Positions 16,120 to 23,961 of a DNA stretch of 64,000 nucleotides are shown in pieces. This DNA comes from JASUTC01 sp964604305 (GTDB lineage: Bacteria; Thermotogota; Thermotogae; MWEM01), in assembly GCA_964604305.1 (NCBI GenBank), contig CAZRYM010000005.1:9430-73429 (forward strand), given 5' to 3'. The translations under genes were made by a program, and so were the position numbers. The number at the start of each line of letters is the position of its first letter. The stretch's first letter is position 1. Under the pieces are notes generated by a model. It saw only the letters and a program-made list of their open reading frames with translations. It made no database searches and was not told the DNA's origin.

Positions 16120-17781
16120 TTAATATTCAGTTTTCTTTTTCTTTGACTTATACTCGTACATACGTGAATCAGCAATATGTATGATCTTCTCCAGATCATC
16201 AATACTCTTCTCTTCAAGAGTCGTGATTCCGTAACTGATTGATAGCTCCAATCCCTTTTGAAGCGTCTGCCCTTTTTCTTGAAGTATAGAGTTGATTCTT
16301 TCCATAATTTTTTCGGATGTTTGTGCATCTGTTTTGATAAGGGCGATAACAAATTCATCTCCACCTATTCTGGAAATCAGATCTTCGGACCTTGTACAAC
16401 TCAGAAGTGTTTCACCGAGTAGGTTTAAGGCCTTATCACCCATATTGTGACCGTATTGATCATTAATCTTTTTCAGATTATCCATGTCCACAAACACCAG
16501 AGTCCAGGGATAAATGTCTTTATCTATAATTTTTTTGATCTTTCTGAAAAATGTTCTTCTATTTTCCACTCCTGTCAGCTCATCATGTGAAGCAAGAACT
16601 TCCATACGGTCTTTGGCGATCTGTAAACTTTTATTTGCACTATTTTGATGGTTTATTAGAGAAGTGATTCGATGGGACATAATCTTAAAAGCATTTCCCA
16701 ATTTTTCGGTTTCGCTGAAATCAGCATGTTTTTCCAGTTCCGATAATCCTAAGGAGGGATTCTTCTCATAATCATGTACCTTTTTAATAATCATATTTAA
16801 GTTATTGACCAATTTTTTTACCTTTTGGTGATTAATTAGCACCATGATAATTAGAATGGAAGAGATGATGATGTTGAAAAGGGTTAGGAATGAATTTTTG
16901 ATTTTTAAAAGTTGTGAAAAGTCTATTTCAAATTTGGTTCTTACAATGGGAGAAATTTCATTTGGGTTGAAATCTTCTTCATAAAGACTGGTGTACACGA
17001 TGTATAAGCCTTCTGAATTTTCTTTGAAAGCATAAAGTTGTTCGTTTTCAGCTTTTTTGAACATTCTTATATCATCTTTTGTCAATTCCGGGAAGTTTCC
17101 AAAAGGTTCATTCGAAACGGTATAAACAGCTATATTTTCCACATAGTCGTTGTTGTTTGCAAACAGTTGAAATTGATCGATAAATTTTTTTAAAATATCA
17201 TCTTTCAACTTTAAGCCTATTTCGAAAAAATTGCCGTTGTTTAATCTATAATAACCAAAAATTCTGGGAATACCGGTTTTAACTTCATAAAGCATCTTAT
17301 CAATTTTGATTTTGTTTATTTGTAATTGATTTAAAAAAGTCCAGTATTTAGGGACTGTTTTCTGTAAATCAAGTCCAAGATCGTTTTCATAATTTGTCTT
17401 TTCTATAATGCCTTCGTTTGAGATCACATACCAGTTGACTTTTTCAACGGTATTATCCTGTGATAAATAGTGAGAATCAATTATTTGGCTGATTTGATCA
17501 TCTGTAGCTTCTGGATTGTTTTCATACCAAGTGGCACTATCCTGAAGTATTTGATCCATCTTCTGTCTGTTAGTCTGTTGAAAACCTGTAATCATTTGAT
17601 GCCAGTTTTCCTGATAAGAGATGACGCTTTCTACTATCGTGTTAAATATTGGATCAAAAATGTATTTTTTATAACCTTTATCGAAAACAACATTGATGAT
17701 GATAAGAAAGAATAATAAAGAGAATGCCAATGTAATGATTTGTGTTTTCAGTAAAGCGTAAATAAAACCACGTTTTTTCAA
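16120..17781 (-). CDS. Membrane-anchored diguanylate cyclase (GGDEF)
   Basis: Makes cyclic di-GMP from two GTP. A membrane segment near residues 10-32 (IITLAFSLLFFLIIINVVF) precedes a ~260-residue extracytoplasmic sensor region, a second segment near 295-315 (SFLTLFNIIISSILIIMVLI), a linker/coiled coil, and the GGDEF domain (about 385-553). The active site is intact (IGGDEF, about 472-477), and the product-inhibition site RSED sits the usual five residues ahead (464-467). I choose TTG 17781, eight bases after AAAAGGTG, rather than GTG 17790 within that site. A TATAAT box lies at 17824-17829, with no clear -35. Two 36-residue genes follow downstream. Confidence 0.93.
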   Translation of the reverse strand: MKKRGFIYALLKTQIITLAFSLLFFLIIINVVFDKGYKKYIFDPIFNTIVESVISYQENWHQMITGFQQTNRQKMDQILQDSATWYENNPEATDDQISQIIDSHYLSQDNTVEKVNWYVISNEGIIEKTNYENDLGLDLQKTVPKYWTFLNQLQINKIKIDKMLYEVKTGIPRIFGYYRLNNGNFFEIGLKLKDDILKKFIDQFQLFANNNDYVENIAVYTVSNEPFGNFPELTKDDIRMFKKAENEQLYAFKENSEGLYIVYTSLYEEDFNPNEISPIVRTKFEIDFSQLLKIKNSFLTLFNIIISSILIIMVLINHQKVKKLVNNLNMIIKKVHDYEKNPSLGLSELEKHADFSETEKLGNAFKIMSHRITSLINHQNSANKSLQIAKDRMEVLASHDELTGVENRRTFFRKIKKIIDKDIYPWTLVFVDMDNLKKINDQYGHNMGDKALNLLGETLLSCTRSEDLISRIGGDEFVIALIKTDAQTSEKIMERINSILQEKGQTLQKGLELSISYGITTLEEKSIDDLEKIIHIADSRMYEYKSKKKKTEY

Positions 17782-17874
17782 ATTTCCCACACCTTTTTGT
17801 GTAGCCTAAACTCTTATCGTGGGATTATATCATATGACAAAGGTGTGGGGCTTTATGAAAGTACAAACGTTTTT

Positions 17875-18129
17875 TTATACAGGACTTTTTCTCCTGAGAT
17901 ATTCTCTGACGGCATCATTTGTAAATTGCTGGATTGTTTTCTCTTCTATCTTTGCAAGTTCTTTTAAAACAGCCCAGTCTTTATCGTCTAAATCCAGCTT
18001 GATAATCCTAATCTTTCCCTTGGTCATTTCCTGGATCCATTGATTGATGTCTTTCAGATTATCTTTGATATTTTCATTGATAATGTTTTCGAAATCCTCT
18101 TCAAAATCATTATGATTTTTCTTCATCAT
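17875..18129 (-). CDS. Small protein with possible ribbon-helix-helix C-terminus
   Basis: An 84-residue protein whose N-terminal half is acidic and helical (NDFEEDFENIINENIKDNLK). The C-terminal half has a short beta strand (IRIIKLDLDD) followed by two helices (WAVLKELAKIEEKTIQQ, then NDAVREYLRRK), the pattern of ribbon-helix-helix DNA-binding or antitoxin-like proteins. The family match is tentative. Start ATG 18129 or 18126; both lie just after GGAAGTGAG inside the end of the DUF4097 gene, so the two are translationally coupled. Last gene of the DUF2089/DUF4097 operon. Confidence 0.6.
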   Translation of the reverse strand: MMKKNHNDFEEDFENIINENIKDNLKDINQWIQEMTKGKIRIIKLDLDDKDWAVLKELAKIEEKTIQQFTNDAVREYLRRKSPV

Positions 18130-19300
18130 CTCTCACTTCCTGCTCACTGTTATTTGTGGTTTCTTCAGAGTTCTTTTTATTTTCCGGTATGACTTCTTCA
18201 CGCATATCTTGAATCAGTTTTTCTGTTTGTTCCTCTGAATATTCCAAGATTTTTAGCATTTCCTTAGCTTCTTCCAGAGTAATAATACCCTGTAAATAAG
18301 TATAAACAATTCTTTCAGCATCCGGATCGTGTTTAGATGTTTTCTCTTCAGTTGATTTTTCTTTTAATTGCTCAGGTGTAAATTCTTCGGTTTTGATAAT
18401 CAGATCGCCAGAAACGGTTTTAGCGTTGATTTCTCCTCCTGTTCCTTCTCCAAAGGTAAACTCGTTTTTACCTTTGACTTTAGGCTGTCTCTTTTTGAAA
18501 AGTGGATCTCCGGAAACAGAAATAAAACTGACAGAAGCATCAACGGGTGTTGTGAGTATGTTGATGTCTCCACTAACCGTATTGGCATTCCAAGAAATTT
18601 TTCGATTGACATTTTTTATCATGATATCCCCGCTGACCGTAATAATTTTTGATTCAGACGGGATGTTTCTGACGGCAATATCCCCGCTGACATTGTTGGC
18701 AGAAAGATACTGTGCGTTTTCAGAAATGGAGTCAATCTTAATGTCTCCCGATTTATCATTGCATGCTATCTGTGTTGCATCAATGTCGAAAGAAGAGATG
18801 TCTCCGCTTAATGATGAAAGGGTGCATTTATTTTCAACCTTGATCCCCTGTATTCTGATATCCCCTGATTTGGTGTTAATGGTCAGTTCATCACTAAAAG
18901 CAGCATCACATGTAATATCTCCCGATGTTGAGGAAAGTTTGATCTTTCCGCCTTTCAGTCCGTTTGCTTTTATTGATCCGGAAACGGTACTAATTGAAAT
19001 TTTTTTAAGAATATCGACGGGTATTTTTAACTTGGCTTTGTATAGATTACCAACCGATGTGTTTATTGTTATTCCGAAAAATTTTACAATATTGCTCTTA
19101 TCGTCAAAACGGATAATGAGTTTTTTTTCATTTCTGACAACTTCAACATCACAGTTTTCCTTTTCCCAAATAACATCCCAAGATACTTCTGAAACTGGTT
19201 CTTCAACACCTTCTAATTCGAAATCTCCTCCAACAGTAGAGATGACGATTTCATCTATATCGGTAAGGCTTGTGTTGCCTTTTTTTTGATAGAATGACAT
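18110..19300 (-). CDS. DUF4097 beta-solenoid protein (YvlB-like)
   Basis: About 396 residues dominated by a repeated SGDI/SGD motif every 20-25 residues (examples: STVSGSIKA, STSGDITCD, SLSGDISS, KSGDIKIDS, TVSGDINIL). This is the DUF4097 pattern, expected to fold as a stacked beta solenoid. The last ~75 residues are charged and include YLQGIITLEEAKEMLKIL, a short helical hairpin like that at the end of the DUF2089 protein two genes upstream. No signal peptide. In Bacillus a comparable protein (YvlB) belongs to a cell-envelope-stress operon; a similar role is inference. Start ATG 19300, seven bases after GAAGGGGG. Confidence 0.8.
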   Translation of the reverse strand: MSFYQKKGNTSLTDIDEIVISTVGGDFELEGVEEPVSEVSWDVIWEKENCDVEVVRNEKKLIIRFDDKSNIVKFFGITINTSVGNLYKAKLKIPVDILKKISISTVSGSIKANGLKGGKIKLSSTSGDITCDAAFSDELTINTKSGDIRIQGIKVENKCTLSSLSGDISSFDIDATQIACNDKSGDIKIDSISENAQYLSANNVSGDIAVRNIPSESKIITVSGDIMIKNVNRKISWNANTVSGDINILTTPVDASVSFISVSGDPLFKKRQPKVKGKNEFTFGEGTGGEINAKTVSGDLIIKTEEFTPEQLKEKSTEEKTSKHDPDAERIVYTYLQGIITLEEAKEMLKILEYSEEQTEKLIQDMREEVIPENKKNSEETTNNSEQEVRDDEEKS

Positions 19301-19313
19301 TTTTAATCCCCCT

Positions 19314-19523
19314 TCAAGCAATCAATGTTTTTATAAGCCATATGAAACCAGCCACGGCCAATATCACAATCAATATGGGTAAGAAGATAACGAATATGCC
19401 TGCAAAAATCAAACCAACTAGAATGACAGCGCCTATTGCGACGAATATTCCGATAATCGCCGGGAATAACTTAAAACCCAAAAAGATGAGGAAAATTGCC
19501 CCAAGAACTGATAGTATATTCAT
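19314..19523 (-). CDS. Small two-helix membrane protein
   Basis: A 69-residue, almost wholly hydrophobic protein with about two membrane segments (SVLGAIFLIFLGFKLFPAII and LVGLIFAGIFVIFLPILIV). Its ATG overlaps the stop of the DUF2089 gene by four bases (ATGA), and its own stop lies in the ribosome binding region of the DUF4097 gene. It may anchor or sense the membrane for the operon's products. No family named with certainty. Confidence 0.7.
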   Translation of the reverse strand: MNILSVLGAIFLIFLGFKLFPAIIGIFVAIGAVILVGLIFAGIFVIFLPILIVILAVAGFIWLIKTLIA

Positions 19524-19900
19524 TTCTTCTCCTCCTTCTTTAACGTTCTCAACATTTCCATGGCATCCTTTGAACTTATCTCACCGTTTTCAAGCATATC
19601 AAGAATTTTTTGTGATTCTGTTCTCTCAGGTTGTGCACCTTCATATCCCATGGTTCTGACAATATCTTCCAATCTGTTTCTGGCAGTTGGGTATGAAATC
19701 TCCAACTCCTTCTGGACTTCCGAAAGATTTCCCCTGTTTTTAATAAATACTTTTGCAAAAAAAAGCTGATCTTCAGATAATTTGAACAGCTCATCCAGTT
19801 CAAACTTTCCGTTTACCGTTGTACCACAATTACCACACTTATACTCAGAGATAAAAAGTTGATGATTACAAGCGGGACATTTAGTTAAAGTTTTTCTCAT
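19520..19900 (-). CDS. DUF2089 zinc-ribbon/HTH protein, probable regulator
   Basis: A 126-residue protein with an N-terminal zinc ribbon (CPACNH and CGNCGT) followed by a helix-turn-helix-like region (GNLSEVQKELEISYPTARNRL), the layout of DUF2089. The C-terminus (KILDMLENGEISSKDAMEMLRTL) is a short helical hairpin also found at the end of the DUF4097 product. As first gene behind a consensus promoter it is a good candidate for the operon's own transcription regulator. ATG 19900 follows AAGAAGGTGAAG. Confidence 0.8.
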   Translation of the reverse strand: MRKTLTKCPACNHQLFISEYKCGNCGTTVNGKFELDELFKLSEDQLFFAKVFIKNRGNLSEVQKELEISYPTARNRLEDIVRTMGYEGAQPERTESQKILDMLENGEISSKDAMEMLRTLKKEEKK

Positions 19901-19931
19901 TTTTCTTCACCTTCTTTCTGTTGATATAAAC

Positions 19932-19960
19932 ATTATACAGTATAAAGTTGCAAAAGTCAA
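19932..19960 (-). promoter_or_regulatory. Promoter of the DUF2089/DUF4097 operon
   Basis: On the minus strand: TTGACT (19955-19960), 17 bases, TATAAT (19932-19937), 31 bases before the DUF2089 start codon. Confidence 0.8.
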
Positions 19961-20140
19961 GTTCTATAGAAAGATATTTAAGTTTGAAGTGAATATTATT
20001 AATGTGGAAGCGAATATATTTAATTAATTGAAGTTTTATTATTATTCAGGAGGATTAACAGACACAGCCGGTTCTTTCTGTTTGAATGGATTACTGGCCA
20101 ATGCAGTTATTCAATTTGAATCAGTAATTTTTTCCAGAAG

Positions 20141-21565
20141 TCATTCTTGATTGGGGAACTGAAAATCTTTGGAAGCGTTTGCAATTTGGTATTGTTCAAT
20201 ACTGTTACGTATGCTTTCAAATTTAATTTCTACAGTTTTTCCAAGGATTTTTTCTATGGCATGTTTTTTTTCTTTCAGAATCTTGATGTCTTCAATTTTT
20301 CTTTGTGCAAAAGGTGTACCCGGCTTTGGAATCAATGGGTTGAAGCTGATTTTTATATCTGTAACTCCAAATGAGTGAGCAAGGTCACTGATTTTTCCAA
20401 TCGCTGTAAAATCGGATTCCTCCTCTTCTCTCAAGCCGTAGATAAAGTACATCTTAAGCTTTTTTAAGCCTTTTTTTGCGATCATTCTAAGACTTCTTTC
20501 AATATCCTCATTGGATATTTGTTTCTTCATCACATCTCTTATCTTTTGACTGCCACCCTCCGGGGCGATAGTGATTTCCCTTTGTCCACTTCTTATGATT
20601 CCTTCAATCAACTTTTCTGATAGAGAATCCAGCCTTAATGATGAAACTGAGAATTTCATATTCCTCTCTTCAAGAAGGTCGAGAATATTTTCTTTAAATG
20701 GATGATCTGTAAATGTTGCTGAGATTAGACCGCAATCAGTAAATCCTTTTTCTTTTATTTCATCCAGAACAGTTCTTATAACATCTATTTTAACAAATCT
20801 GGCCGGACTTCGAGTATGTCCTGCGACACAGAATGCGCAAGATCTAATACATCCTCTGCCAATTTCCAAGAGGACTTTATCAGGAAAAACTGATTTTCTA
20901 CTTGTAAAAATAGAAACAGCAGGTTTATCTATCATCTCAAATGATTTGGAAGTTGCTTTTGAGTCCACATTAAGAGGGGGGATTGAAAGATTTTCAATTA
21001 TTCTAAGTTCTTCAAGTATAGTTGTCCGATCTTTTTTTCCTTTAAAACCTTCCCGAAGATTTAGCATGAGAAATTGTAGTTTACCTTCCGCATCCCCATG
21101 AAAAATTATGTCTGTATATCTCCAAAGGGCATTAGGGTTAAAATATGTAACGGCACCCCCCAGTAGAATAAACGGATGATGGTTTGTTCTGTTTTGACTT
21201 TGCAGTGGAATCCCCTTTTTCTTTAAGAGGGTAATAACATTTTTGAAATCCATTTCAAAAGAAACGGAAAAGGCCCAAATGTGAAATTCATCCAAAGGCC
21301 TAAAAGTATCTAGAGAATAAAAACGGGAAAAACCTTTATCAAAAAAAAATCTTTCACATTGAATTCCATCAAGGGAGTTTAATAGTTCAAATACTTTGTG
21401 AAACCCAAGATTTGAAATAGCTGTCTCGTAAGATGAAGGGAAGATCAGAGCCACTTTTAAATCCTTTTCCATAATATGAAGAGATCTGAATGTCTTTTCA
21501 GATCTCTTTTTGTTTTCAATAATCTTAAATTCTTTCAGGTCTTCGGACCTTCTTGGTTTTCTCAA
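20141..21565 (-). CDS. Radical SAM protein with N-terminal B12-binding-like domain
   Basis: About 474 residues. An N-terminal Rossmann-like domain (VALIFPSSYETAISNLGFHK) of the cobalamin-binding type precedes a radical SAM barrel with the cluster motif CIRSCAFC (about residues 240-247), then the SAM-contact stretches ISATFTDHPFKENI and TIAPEGGSQKIRD. The product cannot be named; related proteins of this layout are often called B12-binding radical SAM enzymes. The TTG start at 21565 lacks a good binding site and leaves a 31-residue basic extension before Met32. An 11-bp perfect hairpin lies in that segment (21480-21507), so the start is uncertain. It follows the thioesterase gene by one base. 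Confidence 0.85.
   Translation of the reverse strand: MRKPRRSEDLKEFKIIENKKRSEKTFRSLHIMEKDLKVALIFPSSYETAISNLGFHKVFELLNSLDGIQCERFFFDKGFSRFYSLDTFRPLDEFHIWAFSVSFEMDFKNVITLLKKKGIPLQSQNRTNHHPFILLGGAVTYFNPNALWRYTDIIFHGDAEGKLQFLMLNLREGFKGKKDRTTILEELRIIENLSIPPLNVDSKATSKSFEMIDKPAVSIFTSRKSVFPDKVLLEIGRGCIRSCAFCVAGHTRSPARFVKIDVIRTVLDEIKEKGFTDCGLISATFTDHPFKENILDLLEERNMKFSVSSLRLDSLSEKLIEGIIRSGQREITIAPEGGSQKIRDVMKKQISNEDIERSLRMIAKKGLKKLKMYFIYGLREEEESDFTAIGKISDLAHSFGVTDIKISFNPLIPKPGTPFAQRKIEDIKILKEKKHAIEKILGKTVEIKFESIRNSIEQYQIANASKDFQFPNQE
21480..21511 (+). repeat. Perfect 11-bp hairpin with T-run, inside the radical SAM gene
   Basis: AGAGATCTGAA and TTCAGATCTCT flank TGTCTT; on the plus strand five T follow, then GTTTT. 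It looks like an intrinsic terminator for plus-strand transcription, but it lies antisense to codons ~19-29 of the radical SAM frame. Confidence 0.55.
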
Positions 21566-21566
21566 T

Positions 21567-21980
21567 TTATAACCGCTTTTCTTCGACTTTTCTTTTGATG
21601 TAGTCAGGAGAAATGATTACCCTGTCGATCTTACCGTGTGCAATATGCTCCATTTCGTCGTAAGCTTCAAAGGAAAAACGTATATGATTTCCTTCCACGC
21701 AATTTATTCGAATTTTTAATGTTACTCGCATAGAAACGGGAGTGATGCCAAAATGTTTGATGCTGGATGATACAACAGCAGCAATAATGTTTTCTCCAAG
21801 GACTCTTTTCAACATGTTTTCAGTAAATTCAAAAACTTTGATTATTAATTCTCTGGTTGCCAAAACGCTTAAATTTTTTACGATGGCGTTCTCTTTCCAT
21901 ATTTGTTCAGGTAGAACCTGAAATTGTGACGTTTCTTCTTTTTGTTCAAGAAAATTATAGGAACGATTTAAAACTGACAT
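21567..21980 (-). CDS. Hotdog-fold thioesterase-like protein
   Basis: The 137-residue product has a hotdog pattern: central helix (NMLKRVLGENIIAAVVSSSI), then GITPVSMRVTLKIRINCVEGN and RFSFEAYDEMEHIAHGKIDRVI, resembling the FlK-type acyl-CoA thioesterase group. The ~35-residue N-terminal part is unmatched. The substrate is unknown, and the family call rests on pattern rather than a specific catalytic signature. ATG 21980 follows GGAGGTAGAG. It lies between the zinc peptidase and the radical SAM gene. Confidence 0.65.
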   Translation of the reverse strand: MSVLNRSYNFLEQKEETSQFQVLPEQIWKENAIVKNLSVLATRELIIKVFEFTENMLKRVLGENIIAAVVSSSIKHFGITPVSMRVTLKIRINCVEGNHIRFSFEAYDEMEHIAHGKIDRVIISPDYIKRKVEEKRL

Positions 21981-21994
21981 ACTCTACCTCCAAA

Positions 21995-22669
21995 TCAATT
22001 TCTTCTTGATAATAAAAGCATCCTCAATAATTGGGATATTGCCATTAGAGTGGATGCAACATAGGTCATTGCAGCTGCATTCAATACTCTTTTTGCCATG
22101 GCTGTTTCTTTGTTGTCAAGAATATGCTGACTCTCGATCATTGCCAGCGCCCTGCTGCTGGCATTAAACTCAACGGGTAAAGTGATGATTGAAAATATTA
22201 CAACTGCCAGAAAAAGCCAAATGCCAACGTTAATTAAAAGTGGTGTAGATAAAAGAAGTCCAGCAAAAAAAATGATCCATGAAAAAGAAGAACCGAATTG
22301 TGCGATAGGGACAAATGCGTTTCTTATTTTCAAAGGAGCGTAATTGTTTTTGTGTTGTATGGCATGGCCTATTTCATGTGCAACTACACCCAGACTTGCA
22401 ACGGAATCACTGGAATAAGTAGATTCAGAAAGGGCGACTTGCTTCTTTCTTGGATCGTAATGATCAGATAGATTTCCGCCGATATGAACGATTCTGATAT
22501 TGGATAATCCGTTAGATGTGAGGAGTTGCTGGGCCAATTCATAACCGGTAATTCCCGATTTGGAACGAATGTGAGAAAACCTCTCAAATGTTGATTTAAC
22601 CTTCATCTGTGCCCAAATCCCAAACACGAAGGCTGGAATCAGGAGAATCATGGATGCATAAAAAAACAT
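21995..22669 (-). CDS. Membrane zinc metallopeptidase, YugP family
   Basis: About 224 residues with an N-terminal membrane segment (MFFYASMILLIPAFVFGIWA), the zinc motif AHEIGHAIQH (HExxH, about residues 105-109) and three further hydrophobic segments (SSFSWIIFFAGLLL, INVGIWLFLAVVIFSIITLP and a C-terminal one). The layout FNASSRAL between segments supplies a likely third ligand region. This is the YugP-like neutral zinc protease family; its substrate is unknown. The start is ATG 22669, behind GAGGTGG. Next upstream gene on the strand is rpoD. Confidence 0.88.
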   Translation of the reverse strand: MFFYASMILLIPAFVFGIWAQMKVKSTFERFSHIRSKSGITGYELAQQLLTSNGLSNIRIVHIGGNLSDHYDPRKKQVALSESTYSSDSVASLGVVAHEIGHAIQHKNNYAPLKIRNAFVPIAQFGSSFSWIIFFAGLLLSTPLLINVGIWLFLAVVIFSIITLPVEFNASSRALAMIESQHILDNKETAMAKRVLNAAAMTYVASTLMAISQLLRMLLLSRRN

Positions 22670-22710
22670 TTTTACCACCTCTTTTCACGGTTGTTATCAT
22701 TTTCAAAGGA

Positions 22711-23961
22711 TTATTTGTTCAAGTACGTGATTAACGTCTTCAAATGCTTGCTTCTGGTTGGATGCCGAAGCTTTCTCAATGCCTTTACTTCGATCTGTCT
22801 TACTCTTTCACGTGTAACATTCAAATATTTTCCAACCTCTTCCAATGTTTTTTGACGTCCGTCAATCAATCCGTATCTCATTTTTAAAACTGTCGCCTCT
22901 CTGGGGCCCAATGTGTTTAAAACTTCATTTATCTCGTCTCTTAAAAGCATTAACATGGCAGAATCTTCGGGATTTATATTTTCCACATCTGCAACAAAAT
23001 CTCCTACTGAGGAATCTTCATCTCCACCAACCGGGGATTCCAAGGATAGAGTCTCTTTATCTGCTTGCAATATCTCTTCAATCTTTTCAGTTGTTTTTCC
23101 TGTCATCTTTGCAAGGGTTTTTACTGAAGGATAATCTCCATGCTCCTGCAAATATTCCCGTCTGATCTTGTTGATTTTATTGATGGTTTCTACCATGTGA
23201 ACCGGAACTCTTATGGTTCTCGCCTGATCAGCAATAGCTCTGGTAATGGCCTGTCTAATCCACCATGTAGCGTAGGTGCTGAATTTATAACCCTTTTTCC
23301 AGTCAAACTTCTCTACAGCCTTTAGAAGACCGATATTTCCTTCCTGGATGAGATCGAGAAAGGTTAATCCCCTTCCAATATATCTTTTTGCAATACTGAC
23401 CACAAGTCTTAAGTTTGCCACAACCAGCTTCTGTTTTGATTTGTCATTACCCCTTTGAGCCTTTCTTGCATAGGTTCTCTCTTGCGTTGGGGTTAAAAGC
23501 GGGATTCTTCCGATTTCCTTCAGGTACATTTTGACACCGTCTTTAGTATATGATGCGTTATCAAAAATAGCCGGTCCTGTGGTACTAATAATCTTCTCCA
23601 TGACTTCATCGTTTGTACTGGAAACCTCGTCTTTTTCTTCGTCATCATCATCAATGTCAGGTTCGCTTTCCTTGATCATGATATTAGCCTTTTCCAAATT
23701 TTCGTAAATTGTTTCCAGAAAGTTTCCATCAAATCCGGTATAATCCGGTGGAAGTGATTTATCAATATCCTCGTATGTGATATATCCCTTCTTTTTACCA
23801 ATAGTTACAAGTTCCTTCATCCTTGCTTTAATTTCTTCCGGACCCAGGGTTTTTGGTTCTTTGGAGGCTTTCTTTTTTGTGCTGCCTTTTGTTGAGCGCT
23901 TTTTTACCGTTGGTTTTTTTTGTTCGTTTTTTTCACTGTCATCTTGCTTGTTCACGCTCAT
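22711..23961 (-). CDS. rpoD: RNA polymerase primary sigma factor
   Basis: The vegetative sigma-70 factor. A lysine-rich 40-residue N-terminus and region 1.1-like part precede region 1.2 (DGVKMYLKEIGRIPLLT), region 2 (RLVVSIAKRYIGRGLTFLDL and KFSTYATWWIRQAITRAIAD with the -10-reading helix), region 3, and region 4 (HTH TLEEVGKYLNVTRERVRQIE). The 416 residues lack the long non-conserved insert of proteobacterial RpoD. The promoters I find here (TTGACA-17-TATAAT type) match what such a factor reads. ATG 23961 overlaps the end of dnaG by 23 bases, the classic dnaG-rpoD coupling. Confidence 0.97.
   Translation of the reverse strand: MSVNKQDDSEKNEQKKPTVKKRSTKGSTKKKASKEPKTLGPEEIKARMKELVTIGKKKGYITYEDIDKSLPPDYTGFDGNFLETIYENLEKANIMIKESEPDIDDDDEEKDEVSSTNDEVMEKIISTTGPAIFDNASYTKDGVKMYLKEIGRIPLLTPTQERTYARKAQRGNDKSKQKLVVANLRLVVSIAKRYIGRGLTFLDLIQEGNIGLLKAVEKFDWKKGYKFSTYATWWIRQAITRAIADQARTIRVPVHMVETINKINKIRREYLQEHGDYPSVKTLAKMTGKTTEKIEEILQADKETLSLESPVGGDEDSSVGDFVADVENINPEDSAMLMLLRDEINEVLNTLGPREATVLKMRYGLIDGRQKTLEEVGKYLNVTRERVRQIEVKALRKLRHPTRSKHLKTLITYLNK

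Noticed and set aside
18510..18990. Periodic repeats that could be mistaken for a DNA repeat array
   Set aside because: The periodicity comes from codons of the SGDI repeats in the DUF4097 protein; DNA copies differ, so it is not a CRISPR or satellite array.
18393..19289. A 298-codon plus-strand frame
   Set aside because: It lies antisense to the DUF4097 gene and mirrors its repeats (periodic SPLTV/SPD-like peptides); no binding site or family match. The minus-strand gene is well supported.
20045..20060. Strong plus-strand ribosome-binding-like sequence CAGGAGGATTAAC
   Set aside because: No start codon at a proper distance and no open frame follows.
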